A stretch of 8,517 nt of DNA, from contig CAZVIK010000177.1 of NCBI GenBank assembly GCA_964627045.1, forward strand, positions 1 to 8,517, in the 5' to 3' direction. The first letter of the stretch is position 1. Each line of letters starts with the position of its first letter. The DNA comes from CAZVIK01 sp964627045. Lineage in GTDB: Bacteria; Acidobacteriota; Terriglobia; Bryobacterales; Bryobacteraceae. The notes beneath the pieces are model-generated. The model did no database searches. It had not been told where the DNA came from and was given only the letters and a program-made list of their open reading frames with translations. The translations under genes and the position numbers were made by a program. Positions 1-6,780 of this stretch are shown in pieces.

Positions 1-1708
1 AAAACTTGGCAATATCTCGAAGTTCTATCGGCGATCGACCAGCAGTCTCGTATAGCGCGCCCAGCACCCACAAATTCCGCTTCGTATAAAAGTGGTGCAC
101 GTGAGTTATCCCGGCATGAACGCCAGCTCGCCAGGTATCGCCCCACTGTTCGCCCTTAAACATCATCGGCTCGGTCGGGAACCAGTAGGGGATGTCCAGT
201 TCCTCGATCTTCTCGATGAGCGCCAGATCAAAGGCATCGGGCGTCTTCTCAAAGCGCTTCTTGCCGACGCTGTAGTTGATGAGCACCGGCACCTGCTTGG
301 CCTGGCGGATGGTCTGGCCGATGGCCTTGTCGTATTTGGTCACCCAGGTGCGGTCCATGGTGCGCTTGGTAAGCTGCGCCCCGCAGTGCGGGCAGGGAAA
401 CTGGTCGTGCACCTTGCCTGCTTCTTTATCCACCGCCACTTCCCAGAATATCACCTCCTGCGTGCACTCCGGGCAGACGAAGACATCGGACCAGACGGTG
501 TAGTTGATTTTGCCGAGGGCAAAATCAACGGTTCCTAGTTTCTGGTTCCTGGTTCCTAGTTCAGCAAAAATCTGCCTGATTTCATCAATTGTTTTTGCCT
601 TGCGAATCCGGTTGGCTAGTTCCACGAACCTATCATCACTAGGAACCGACAACCCTGAACCTGGAACTCCGCGCGAGAGCGTGGCGTACATCCAGGCACA
701 CTCTTCCTCCACCTCCTTCAGGATCCGTTTCGCTTCGCGTTCGAAGGCCTTAACATCCACCGGTGTGTTGTAGTTATAGGCGATGAAGGTGGCGGCCGGG
801 GACAGGTCGTTGAGGATGGCTCGCCGGGCGCCCAGTTTGGAAAACGGCTTCCAGACCGTCTTGCCGTTCTCGTCTGTTTCCTGCTGGTAGATGAAGCCTT
901 GCTCATCCACCTTATAGCCCAAAGACTCCACTGTCTTGCGGTCGCCGCAGAGCTGGGCGGCCACGCCGGTCATCCCCGTTCCGCAGAAGCCGTCAAAGAC
1001 CACATCGCCCGGCTCGGTGTAGTGCAGGATGTAGCGCATGATCGCCTTGTGCGGCACCTTGGTGTGGTAGGAGTGGGCGTTGTAGATGGGATCGTTCTTC
1101 CCCTCGCTCACGTCCGCGGCGAACGGCTCTCGATGGTAGGACTGAGGACTGAGTGCTGAGGACTGAGTGTCTCGCGCTTCTTGCTCAGTCCTCAGTCCTC
1201 GTTTCTCAGCACTCCAGTGAGCGATGAAATCGCGAACGAAGGGGTTCGGACACGCCGTGTAATAGGGTGGATCGGAGAGGTTCAGGATGTCCTCGATCTC
1301 ACCATGCGGGAAGCCGACCTCAGCCTTGTACAGGCTGAGGAGTTCCTGGTTTTGGGTTCCTGGTTTCTGGTTTTCGGAACCCTGAACCCTGAACTGTGAA
1401 CCAGGAACCCCGTGGCGCGCCGCTTGACCCATACGTTCCGCCAGTTCTCGGATTCGCTGGTCGTCTCCGACCGGCCACTTTTCGAGAGATTTCAGGCGCG
1501 CCGCGGTGTCTTCCACCGTGGTGAAGGGCACACCGCCGAGCTTGGCGTGAAGTTCCTCCAGCCCTTCGCGCAAGAGGCGGAGGAAGTGCTCCCGCCGTGC
1601 CTCGTCGGAGTCGAATGTCTTGCCAAGACATTCGACCGGATCGCCGCCTTCGGAGGGGTTTCTGGTTCCTCGTTCCTGGTTGAATTCGAGTTGTTTTTGA
1701 TGGCTCAT
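1..1708 (-). CDS. pglX: PglX-type adenine-specific DNA methyltransferase of type 3 BREX (5' part, truncated by window edge)
   Basis: The first 569 codons are open from ATG at 1708 to the window edge, and the C-terminal part is missing. The product should methylate adenines in the BREX recognition site, marking self DNA. Seen: a DPPYYTACPNPF motif (methylase motif IV type) at residues 146-157, a SAM-binding FDGFCGTGMTG motif at 238-248, and a zinc ribbon with C412, C415, C439 and C442, which fits the Zn-ribbon adenine methylases (COG1743-like) called PglXI in type 3 BREX. Motif IV precedes motif I. An AAGGAG Shine-Dalgarno (1724-1719) lies 10 nt before the ATG. The ATG overlaps the stop of the upstream four-helix gene (ATGA), so translation is probably coupled. 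Odd: heptamer-derived peptides interrupt it at about residues 10-17, 101-123, 164-190, 347-356 and 383-393, all in frame with no stop. The flanking sequences look like conserved family blocks. Family assignment is confident; the target site cannot be read. Confidence 0.9.
   Translation of the reverse strand, partial: MSHQKQLEFNQERGTRNPSEGGDPVECLGKTFDSDEARREHFLRLLREGLEELHAKLGGVPFTTVEDTAARLKSLEKWPVGDDQRIRELAERMGQAARHGVPGSQFRVQGSENQKPGTQNQELLSLYKAEVGFPHGEIEDILNLSDPPYYTACPNPFVRDFIAHWSAEKRGLRTEQEARDTQSSALSPQSYHREPFAADVSEGKNDPIYNAHSYHTKVPHKAIMRYILHYTEPGDVVFDGFCGTGMTGVAAQLCGDRKTVESLGYKVDEQGFIYQQETDENGKTVWKPFSKLGARRAILNDLSPAATFIAYNYNTPVDVKAFEREAKRILKEVEEECAWMYATLSRGVPGSGLSVPSDDRFVELANRIRKAKTIDEIRQIFAELGTRNQKLGTVDFALGKINYTVWSDVFVCPECTQEVIFWEVAVDKEAGKVHDQFPCPHCGAQLTKRTMDRTWVTKYDKAIGQTIRQAKQVPVLINYSVGKKRFEKTPDAFDLALIEKIEELDIPYWFPTEPMMFKGEQWGDTWRAGVHAGITHVHHFYTKRNLWVLGALYETAGRSPIELRDIAKF
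503..684. repeat. Heptamer inverted-array element in pglX (element A/B)
   Basis: The left array 530-562 has units GGTTCCT AGTTTCT GGTTCCT GGTTCCT. The right array 641-668 has units AGGAACC GACAACC CTGAACC TGGAACT, in opposite orientation, with a 78-nt core. GGTTCCTAG (530-538) and CTAGGAACC (639-647) are perfect inverted copies. The left array abuts a perfect 12-bp hairpin (503-514/518-529, loop GAG). The right array abuts a 6-bp hairpin with one G.T pair (669-674/679-684, loop GAGA). The whole is translated in frame as part of PglX between the methylase core and the zinc ribbon. Confidence 0.8.
1138..1218. repeat. Heptamer inverted-array element in pglX, second sequence family (element C)
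   Basis: The left array is AGGACTG AGGACTG AGTGCTG AGGACTG (1138-1165). The right array is CTCAGTC CTCAGTC CTCGTTT CTCAGCA CTCCAGT (1184-1218). The inner parts form a perfect 12-bp stem (1156-1167/1184-1195) with a 16-nt loop. Same architecture as the GGTTCCT elements but a different heptamer. It lies in frame between the DPPYY motif and the SAM motif of PglX. A weak 5-bp hairpin (1221-1233) follows the right end. Confidence 0.8.
1318..1410. repeat. Heptamer inverted-array element in pglX (element D)
   Basis: The left array starts at 1341 (AGTTCCT GGTTTTG GGTTCCT GGTTTCT) and the right array ends at 1409 (TGAACCC TGAACTG TGAACCA GGAACC). The 12-mer GGGTTCCTGGTT (1354-1365) is perfectly inverted at 1399-1410, and the same pair occurs in the brxC element at 2560-2595. 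The left outer end abuts a perfect 9-bp hairpin, CCTCAGCCT/AGGCTGAGG (1318-1326/1332-1340, loop TGTAC). Translated in frame in the PglX N-terminal region just before the DPPYY motif. Confidence 0.82.
1610..1636. other. Perfect 12-bp hairpin in the pglX 5' region
   Basis: GTCGAATGTCTT (1610-1621) is perfectly inverted at 1625-1636, with a 3-nt GCC loop. It lies 20 bp outside the left end of element E (1657) and encodes VECLGKTFDS of PglX. Same stem and loop size as the hairpin next to element A, so it may be a relic of the same insertion process. Confidence 0.65.
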
Positions 1709-2137
1709 GCGAACTTCACTCCTTTGTCGGCGGACTTGGTGAGATAGCGGATGAAGCCGCCAATAAGGTTCCCGGTCGATTGAGAAAGGCTGTAAAGCTG
1801 TTGGAATTGATCTTTCGTGAGATACCCGGCATCCACGGCAACATAGAGCTGGGCTTGCACTTCTGATACCGAACCTTTCGCCATAGACAGGAACTGGATG
1901 AACTCGCGGTTTCCGCCTCGTCCAAAACCTTCGGCGATGTTGGACATGATGGAGACCGAGGCTCGGCGTATCTGATCGCGAAGGCCAAAGTCCTTGGCAA
2001 AAGTCCCTCGATTTGTGACTCGGTATATTTCCCGTGTCAGCTCGCGAGCCTTTTGCCATGCTTCTATGTCTTCAAACTTCTCGATACTCGCCATCATTTC
2101 TCTCCAACCAGGAACTCCGAACCAGGAACCAGAAACC
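1657..2137. mobile_element. Candidate element: four-helix-bundle gene between heptamer terminal inverted repeats (element E)
   Basis: A left array (1657-1681, GGTTTCT GGTTCCT CGTTCCT GGTT) and a right array (2106-2137, ending AGGAACC AGAAACC) enclose the four-helix gene. The terminal 14 bp, GGTTTCTGGTTCCT and AGGAACCAGAAACC, are perfect inverted repeats, giving a 481-bp unit. The layout mirrors the small elements but with a gene as core, so the others could be its coreless derivatives (inference). The left array now encodes residues 10-17 of PglX, and the right array fills the brxC-to-four-helix spacer. Confidence 0.65.
1705..2094 (-). CDS. Four-helix-bundle protein of the 23S-rRNA-IVS / Avd-like family
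   Basis: A 129-aa protein starting MASIEKFEDIEAWQKA, with the family hallmark IRRASVSIMSNIAEGFGR (about 42-59) and a later helix around EVQAQLYVAVDAGYL. Four amphipathic helices are expected. The family (TIGR02436-like) occurs as the ORF inside intervening sequences of bacterial 23S rRNA and as the Avd accessory protein of diversity-generating retroelements; its biochemical role outside those settings is unknown. I chose ATG 2094 because GGAGA (2105-2101) lies 6 nt upstream; the ATG at 2097 would be only 3 nt away. Its stop overlaps the pglX start (ATGA). It is not a standard BREX gene. It sits between 14-bp perfect inverted ends made of heptamers (1657-1670 and 2124-2137), so it looks like cargo of an inserted element. 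No reverse transcriptase or rRNA is visible nearby. Confidence 0.88.
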   Translation of the reverse strand: MASIEKFEDIEAWQKARELTREIYRVTNRGTFAKDFGLRDQIRRASVSIMSNIAEGFGRGGNREFIQFLSMAKGSVSEVQAQLYVAVDAGYLTKDQFQQLYSLSQSTGNLIGGFIRYLTKSADKGVKFA

Positions 2138-2176
2138 GAAAGTTCGGATCGTCATTCCAGGACAATCCGAACTTTC
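2138..2176. other. Perfect 12-bp hairpin spanning the brxC stop codon
   Basis: GAAAGTTCGGAT (2138-2149) is perfectly inverted at 2165-2176. The 15-nt loop holds the TGA at 2154-2152. The distal arm encodes the last BrxC residues (KVRI) and the near arm abuts the end of element E at 2137. In the transcript it would be a stable stem between brxC and the four-helix gene. It lacks a clear U tract, so I do not call it a terminator; an RNase processing or attenuation site is possible. Confidence 0.7.
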
Positions 2177-5100
2177 CCTGGCTCGTTGCCCCTGGTGAGT
2201 TCATCGAGGTATTCCTCAAAACGTTTCTTCATCTCCGACGGCGTCGCCGGTGAGCCGCCTTTGAGAAGGGCTGCGCGCAGATCCTCAGGTCTAATCGCGA
2301 CCTTGACCAGCCCGGAGAGCACCTCCTGCAGGGCGTGAATGAATTCTGGCGTAAGCTCCTCGGGTAGCTTCCGTTCCTTGAGGAAGGCGTCCACCAGCTT
2401 CCTGGGCTCGGGCTTGAGCAGGTCGAGGTTGCCACGGGTGGTCGGGTCCTCCAGGTTGGTGATCAACGCCGCCGTCCAGTCTTCGATCATCTTGTCAAGC
2501 TCATCATCGAGCTGATCCAAAAGCACGGCGACGTTGATCAGTTTCTGGTTCCTGGTTGAGGGTTCCTGGTTATCATGTCCAGGAACCAGGAACCCAGAAC
2601 TCACAACCGCTTCCGCCGACGGACGGAAGCCGCAATGGGGGCAGACCGGCGATGCGTCGAGGTCCTGCTCGGTGAGCGCGAAGCAGCTCTTCAGGCCGGC
2701 CAGACGGTTCTGGAAATCGGTCAGGTGCTGGCGCGGCATCAGGTCGATGGTGGAGAGCCTCGAGAGGGTCTTGAGCCGCTCGTCTCCCATCAGCGCGCTC
2801 TTGCGCTTGTCCTCGTTCACGCCCAGTCGGGCCCTGGTGTGCATGGCGAGATAGGCTTGCACGTAGGACTTCTTGAGGTCGGTGAGCTTGCGCAGGGTCT
2901 GCTGGCGGAAAGCACTGGACGTGCGCTGGGCCGGGTCCGACACCTGCGCGAGCACCGCGTCCCGGGTCGCCTTCATCCGCTCCACCCATTCGTGGTCCGT
3001 GGGCAGCACCGCCTCGGCGGTGGAGAGATAGGAGGCCACCGGGCCCAGGTCGCTCACCAGCTCCTGCAGGGACTCGATCTCCGAGAGGGCCGCAAGACCC
3101 TCTTCGTGACGCTTCACCGCTAAAGCGTCGTAGCGGAAGTTCTTGAGCTTGCCAGGCGAGGAGTAGGCCTGGAGGGATTCCAGGAAGGTCTTGGTCTGGT
3201 CGAGCCGGTCGCGCAGCTGGGCTGCTTCCTCCTCGGCGAGCAGGTTCCTGCCCCAGAACGGCAGACCGCTTTGCAGACTCTGCTGGACCAGGACCAGCTT
3301 CTCCACCACCTCGGAGATGGCTTTCTGGAGCTGCTGGACCGGCTCTTCCTTACCCTGGGTGACGAGCTGCGCCATGCCCGGCGTGAGTCCGAGCAGCTCG
3401 AAGAGCGCCTTGAGGGCGGGCAGGTTCCAGTCCTTGGGCCGCTCGATGTGCTTGAAGTGGGCCAGCTCGTCGATGCTCGTCGCAGCCAGCTGCGGCAGCC
3501 CGGCGGCGTCGAACTTCTTGCCGGGAATCGAAAGCACCAGGTCACCGGAGTAGACCAGCGCGGCCAGGACGACCGCGACCCATTCCGGTTCCAGGCGATA
3601 GCGGTCCTTGTCCATGTATTCCACGCCCTTGTCATCCTGTATCAGCTCCGAGCGGTTGACTACCTGGCCGTGCCCCTTCTTCTTGAGGATGTTCAGGACG
3701 TGCTTCGCGTACTTGGAGCGGTACGGGTCGAGCCGCTCTCCGTCGAGGAGCTCCAGGGCGTCGAGCACGGCGGTTGCCTGGCGGGTAGCGTTCTGTCCGG
3801 CGATGGCGCGCAGGGCGTCCTGTGCCGCCTGCTCGCGGTTCTGGCCCGTGATGAGCACCGAGAAGTAGGGGTACTCGGGCGCCTGGTCCTGGAAGTGGGC
3901 GGACAGGACGATGCCGGCGATGGTGTTCACCAGGTCGCGGAAGTTGATCCGCTCGTGGGAAGCGATCCCGGACAGCTCGCGGATGGACTTGCCCTTGGCC
4001 CATTCCACCAGCGACTTGGTGCGTCCCTGGTAGGTCACCTCGAACGCGTCCGTCATGTGCTTCTGCAGCCAGCTCACCAGGTCCCGCAGGAATCCAGAGG
4101 CCTTGGACTCGTAGGTGGCCTTGGCGTGGCCGCTCGAGGTGGACGCGAGGTCCAGCGCCGCGGCGTAGTTCGTCAGCGCGGTCCGAAACTCTTCGTCCGT
4201 GTTGGTCAGGCGAAGGAACACTTCATCGGCCTTCTTCTCGTCCTTGAAGTGCGGCGGATCGAACGGCTGGATAAAGTAGAGGTAGAAATCACGGGGCGGC
4301 ACGGCGGTCGAGCGCTCGTTGGGAGCGCCGAAGAAGAGATATCCTTGTCTTGCCGCCTTGTGCTCCAGCCATTCCAGCTCGTGCTGCCAGATCTTGTAGC
4401 CGGTGACGTAGGTCTGGTCGGTGCACTCCATGACCCTTTTCAAAGCCTCGTAGTAGTAGCGGTCGAGCTGGGAGGCATCGAGGCTCTCGGCGCGCTTCTC
4501 GATGAGCGCGTCGAAGTCGTCGGTCTTCTTGAGATCGAGGTAATACTGCCGGTTGTCCGGATTGGAGGAGATGAACTGGCCGCTGACCGTCTTGTGGATC
4601 TCGCGCAGGACCGTTTCCACTTGGGAAAGGAGGTCGTCGGCCGGGTCTCCGCCCAAGTCCTCGATGCCGGGCTGGTAGAGACAGAGCGCGTCGCGTAGCT
4701 CCTCGGCCGTGGCGCCCAAGGGCGCGTAGATGTCTCCGGTCGTCAGCCGGTGGACCGAGAGCGCGTGAATAATGCGAATTGCCATGGGCTTGTACACCGG
4801 CCGGGTGAAGGCCTGCTCGATCCGGGACTCCAGCACCTGGCTGCAATCGATCACCGCCTTGATGTCCGGGACGGCGCGGAAGGAGGGATTTTCGCGTAAG
4901 GAAGTCCAGTAGCTGTCGTAGGCGAGCAGCCCTGGCGGGCTGAGTTCCGGGTTCTGAGTTCCGAGTTCCGAGTCTTTTGAACCAGAAACCAGTAACCCTG
5001 AACCAGGAACTTCTTTGTCGAGCAGCTTCTTCATGGCCAGCGACAGGGTCTTGAGCACCTCGCGCTTCTCCACCGCCGTGACGCGCTCGAAAGTGTCGAT

Positions 5101-6013
5101 GTAGTCGGGATGGACCGGGAAGAGGCGGACGAACTCGTCCATCCGCTCGTTCATGTGGCCGTAGAACTTGGCGAACGGCGTGAGGTATTCGCGGATCTTG
5201 GCCTGCTGCTCACCGGTCTTCTTGAGCAGGCGCTCGGCGACGACGAACTTCACGTCCCTGCGGGCGATAAGGATCTGTTCGAAGCGGTCCTTGACCCGGC
5301 GGATGCTGTCGGCCACGAAGGCGAAACGGGGGCTGTCGAAGATGGCCTCCTGCACACCCGCCATGAAGCGGAAGCGCAGGTCCTTGCAGACCTCACCCAC
5401 CTCACGGAGGAAGTTGAGGTCGAGGATCAGCTCCTGGTCCTTGCGAGTACGGAGATAGTCCAGCAGCTCATCCACGACCAGGAGCAGGCCATGGTCCGGA
5501 TACTCCCGGTGGAACGCGGCCATCATCTCCTCGAAGGCCCGCTTGTTGTTGGGGACCTGGCCGGCATCCGGGAAGGTGTAGGTCACGCCCATGACGGCCA
5601 GGTGCTCTTCCAGCTCGCCGACGAGGATGTCCCGCAGCGACATGGTGGTGGCCCCGATCTCGGTGCGGACCACCTTGAACTTGCCGGCGATCCGCTCCGC
5701 GGCTTGTGCCACCTGTGCGTTTCCCAGGGCGGAAAGCAGGTCCGCGTGCTCGGCGATGCTGGAGATCACCGACATCAGGTGTGACTTACCGGTGCCGTAG
5801 TTGCCCACGACAAGCAGCCCCTTGTTATCGACGGGCTGGTCGAACTGAAGCTGGGGGATCACAAGGCCGGTCAGCTTCTCGGCCATCTCGTCGGAGATGA
5901 CATAGGTGCTGACCAGCTGTCTGGCGCTTGCGGCCTCATCGGCATCCCGTAGCTGGACTACGNNNNNNNNNNGACTCGATAGGCTCGAATTGGATCAGGT
6001 CTCCATATCTCAT
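2152..6013 (-). CDS. brxC: BrxC-type DUF6079 P-loop ATPase of type 3 BREX (N-terminus interrupted by assembly gap)
   Basis: A giant AAA-like ATPase, about 1283 aa once the N run is removed, and a core component of BREX. Seen (full-length numbering): Walker A GNYGTGKS at 67-74, Walker B LLLVVDE at 173-179, a long helical middle, and a C-terminal CPHCGF zinc-knuckle-like motif. An uninterrupted frame starts at ATG 5886, but that would leave little before Walker A. Upstream codons stay open to the gap, and beyond it the sequence reads MRYGDLIQFEPIE, typical of the family start. ATG 6013 has AAGGTGG (6028-6022) 8 nt upstream and begins 37 nt after the brxF stop. Joining TC (before the gap) to C (after it) gives a Ser codon and restores the frame. 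Two heptamer-derived peptides are inserted in frame, at about residues 332-357 and 1135-1155, the second just after the CPHCG motif. A 12-bp hairpin spans the stop codon. Role: probably DNA-dependent ATPase with PglX/PglZ; the mechanism is not resolved. Confidence 0.9.
2540..2630. repeat. Heptamer inverted-array element in brxC (element F)
   Basis: The left array is 2540-2571 (AGTTTCT GGTTCCT GGTTGAG GGTTCCT GGTT). The right array is 2581-2608 (AGGAACC AGGAACC CAGAACT CACAACC). The 12-mer 2560-2571 is perfectly inverted at 2584-2595. The right outer end abuts a perfect 7-bp hairpin, GCTTCCG/CGGAAGC (2609-2615/2624-2630). In frame near the BrxC C-terminus, directly after the CPHCGF motif. Confidence 0.82.
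4927..5011. repeat. Heptamer inverted-array element in brxC (element G)
   Basis: The left array is 4943-4977 (AGTTCCG GGTTCTG AGTTCCG AGTTCCG AGTCTTT). The right array is 4979-5011 (GAACC AGAAACC AGTAACC CTGAACC AGGAACT). The two arrays are only imperfectly complementary, as if they came from different variants. The left end abuts a perfect 6-bp hairpin, CAGCCC/GGGCTG (4927-4932/4937-4942, loop TGGC). In frame in the middle of BrxC, before GLLAYDSYW. Confidence 0.8.
5963..5972. other. Assembly gap (10 N) inside the brxC 5' end
   Basis: Ten undetermined bases. Taken as 10 real bases they would break the brxC frame, because 41 nt precede the gap and one odd nt follows it. Removing them altogether joins FEPIE to VVQLRDADE through a single Ser codon, which reads like an undisturbed family N-terminus. 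The run is therefore most likely a scaffolder's placeholder between abutting contig ends, with no sequence missing, rather than a true 10-base unknown. Confidence 0.85.
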
Positions 6014-6021
6014 TGCACATG

Positions 6022-6028
6022 CCACCTT
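6022..6028 (-). promoter_or_regulatory. Shine-Dalgarno site deciding the brxC start
   Basis: AAGGTGG on the minus strand, 8 nt before ATG 6013. It supports the start upstream of the N gap over the internal ATG at 5886, and over the out-of-frame ATG at 6020, which is too close to the site. Confidence 0.75.
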
Positions 6029-6050
6029 GCAGCTTCGCTTCCTGTTTCCT

Positions 6051-6527
6051 TCATGTCGTCACCTCCGGACTGGCCACCAGAAAATCGCGAATCGGGTAGC
6101 GGCGGTATTCGGGGTGGTCCGGGACGGCGTAGGTCATGTGACCATCCACGATGGATCCGTTCCAGGCGGCCACGACCGTCTTGTTCCGGGACAATCCCTG
6201 AAGCAGACGCAAAGGATCCTGCTTCAGGTGGACATCGAAAAGGATCTCGATGTTGTCGAGCAAAACCAACTCGCCTGTGGCTTCACCCACGATTTCGCCC
6301 AAGAGCCGCGGTAGCTGCAGAGCCCGTTGGCGTTCGGTCAGGTCCAGCATCCGGCGAGACAGCTCGAGATTGACGTTGACGAGCGGTGCGGAGGTCGAGG
6401 CCGACACCTCCTGCAACGCGGACGTCTTCCCGCTTCCCGCCGGGCCCACCATCAGGATCAGGCGGTGATAGAGCTCGCGAGCCTCGCCGATCTTTCGCAG
6501 GACCTGATCCGCCAAGGGCTCCGCCAT
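6051..6527 (-). CDS. brxF: BrxF, P-loop protein specific to type 3 BREX
   Basis: A 158-aa ATPase with Walker A GPAGSGKT at 28-35, Walker B LVLLDNIE at 87-94 and a sensor-1-like KTVVAAWNG at 116-124. Size, motif spacing and position directly before the DUF6079/BrxC gene match BrxF, the component that distinguishes type 3 BREX from the other types. Its precise biochemical role is unknown; it presumably acts with BrxC. The start codon shares a base with the stop of the upstream HTH gene (TAATG), and GGAGG (6541-6537) lies 9 nt upstream, so the two genes are translationally coupled. The gene is complete and free of heptamer insertions. Confidence 0.9.
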   Translation of the reverse strand: MAEPLADQVLRKIGEARELYHRLILMVGPAGSGKTSALQEVSASTSAPLVNVNLELSRRMLDLTERQRALQLPRLLGEIVGEATGELVLLDNIEILFDVHLKQDPLRLLQGLSRNKTVVAAWNGSIVDGHMTYAVPDHPEYRRYPIRDFLVASPEVTT

Positions 6528-6730
6528 TACTCGTTTCCTCCGTCTTTCGTATCGCCGTGCGTCTCTTCCAACCAGCGGTCAATGGCTTCCTTCCGGAAGC
6601 GCCAATGGCGGCCAATCTTCTGGCACGGGACTTTGCCTTCCCGAACGAGCTTGTAGAGCGTCGATTTCGGTATCTTCAGGTAGGCAGACAACTCTTCGAT
6701 GGTCAGGACGTCGCCTGGTTTTTCATCCAT
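6527..6730 (-). CDS. Excisionase-type helix-turn-helix protein, first gene of the BREX operon
   Basis: A 67-aa protein made almost entirely of one excisionase/MerR-like winged HTH. LTIEELSAYLKIPKSTLYKL (9-28) forms the helix-turn-helix, and KIGRHWRFRKEAIDRWL (38-54) is the wing plus closing helix typical of the TIGR01764 class. A GTG at 6739 is also in frame, but it lies inside the Shine-Dalgarno AGAGGTG (6743-6737), which is spaced 6 nt from ATG 6730, so I use the ATG. The gene sits directly behind the operon promoter and is coupled to brxF. Its position and the repeats in the promoter suggest autoregulation of BREX expression (inference). A recombination directionality factor is the alternative reading of the fold, but no integrase is visible. 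It does not resemble BrxA or the WYL regulator BrxR. Confidence 0.85.
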   Translation of the reverse strand: MDEKPGDVLTIEELSAYLKIPKSTLYKLVREGKVPCQKIGRHWRFRKEAIDRWLEETHGDTKDGGNE

Positions 6731-6780
6731 CGGAAGCACCTCTCTGGCCGCAAAGCAGATTTCGTGTCATTGTACCTCAT

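Noticed and set aside
1138..1218. CRISPR-like repeats
   Set aside because: Units are 7 bp, contiguous, degenerate and in inverted pairs. There are no 25-35 bp repeats with unique spacers.
1354..1410. Rho-independent terminators from inverted arrays
   Set aside because: The stems lie within coding frames and are not followed by U tracts on the transcribed strand.
1657..2137. Diversity-generating retroelement (Avd homologue)
   Set aside because: No reverse transcriptase, template repeat or variable repeat is visible; only the Avd-like fold is shared.
3271..4698. 475-codon plus-strand open frame
   Set aside because: It lies entirely antisense to the conserved BrxC coding frame and has a biased, low-complexity composition typical of a shadow of a GC-rich gene. 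The BrxC frame has recognisable motifs.
4927..5011. Intein or group II intron in brxC
   Set aside because: The inserts encode only about 20-30 residues, with no splicing motifs and no ribozyme-scale structure.
1..6527. DISARM or DUF499/DUF1156 system
   Set aside because: No DrmA/DrmB-type genes are seen, and BrxF together with the DUF6079-type BrxC fits type 3 BREX better.
6527..6739. BrxA or BrxR as the leading gene
   Set aside because: 67 residues with a single excisionase-type HTH; BrxA is a larger alpha-helical protein and BrxR carries a WYL domain.
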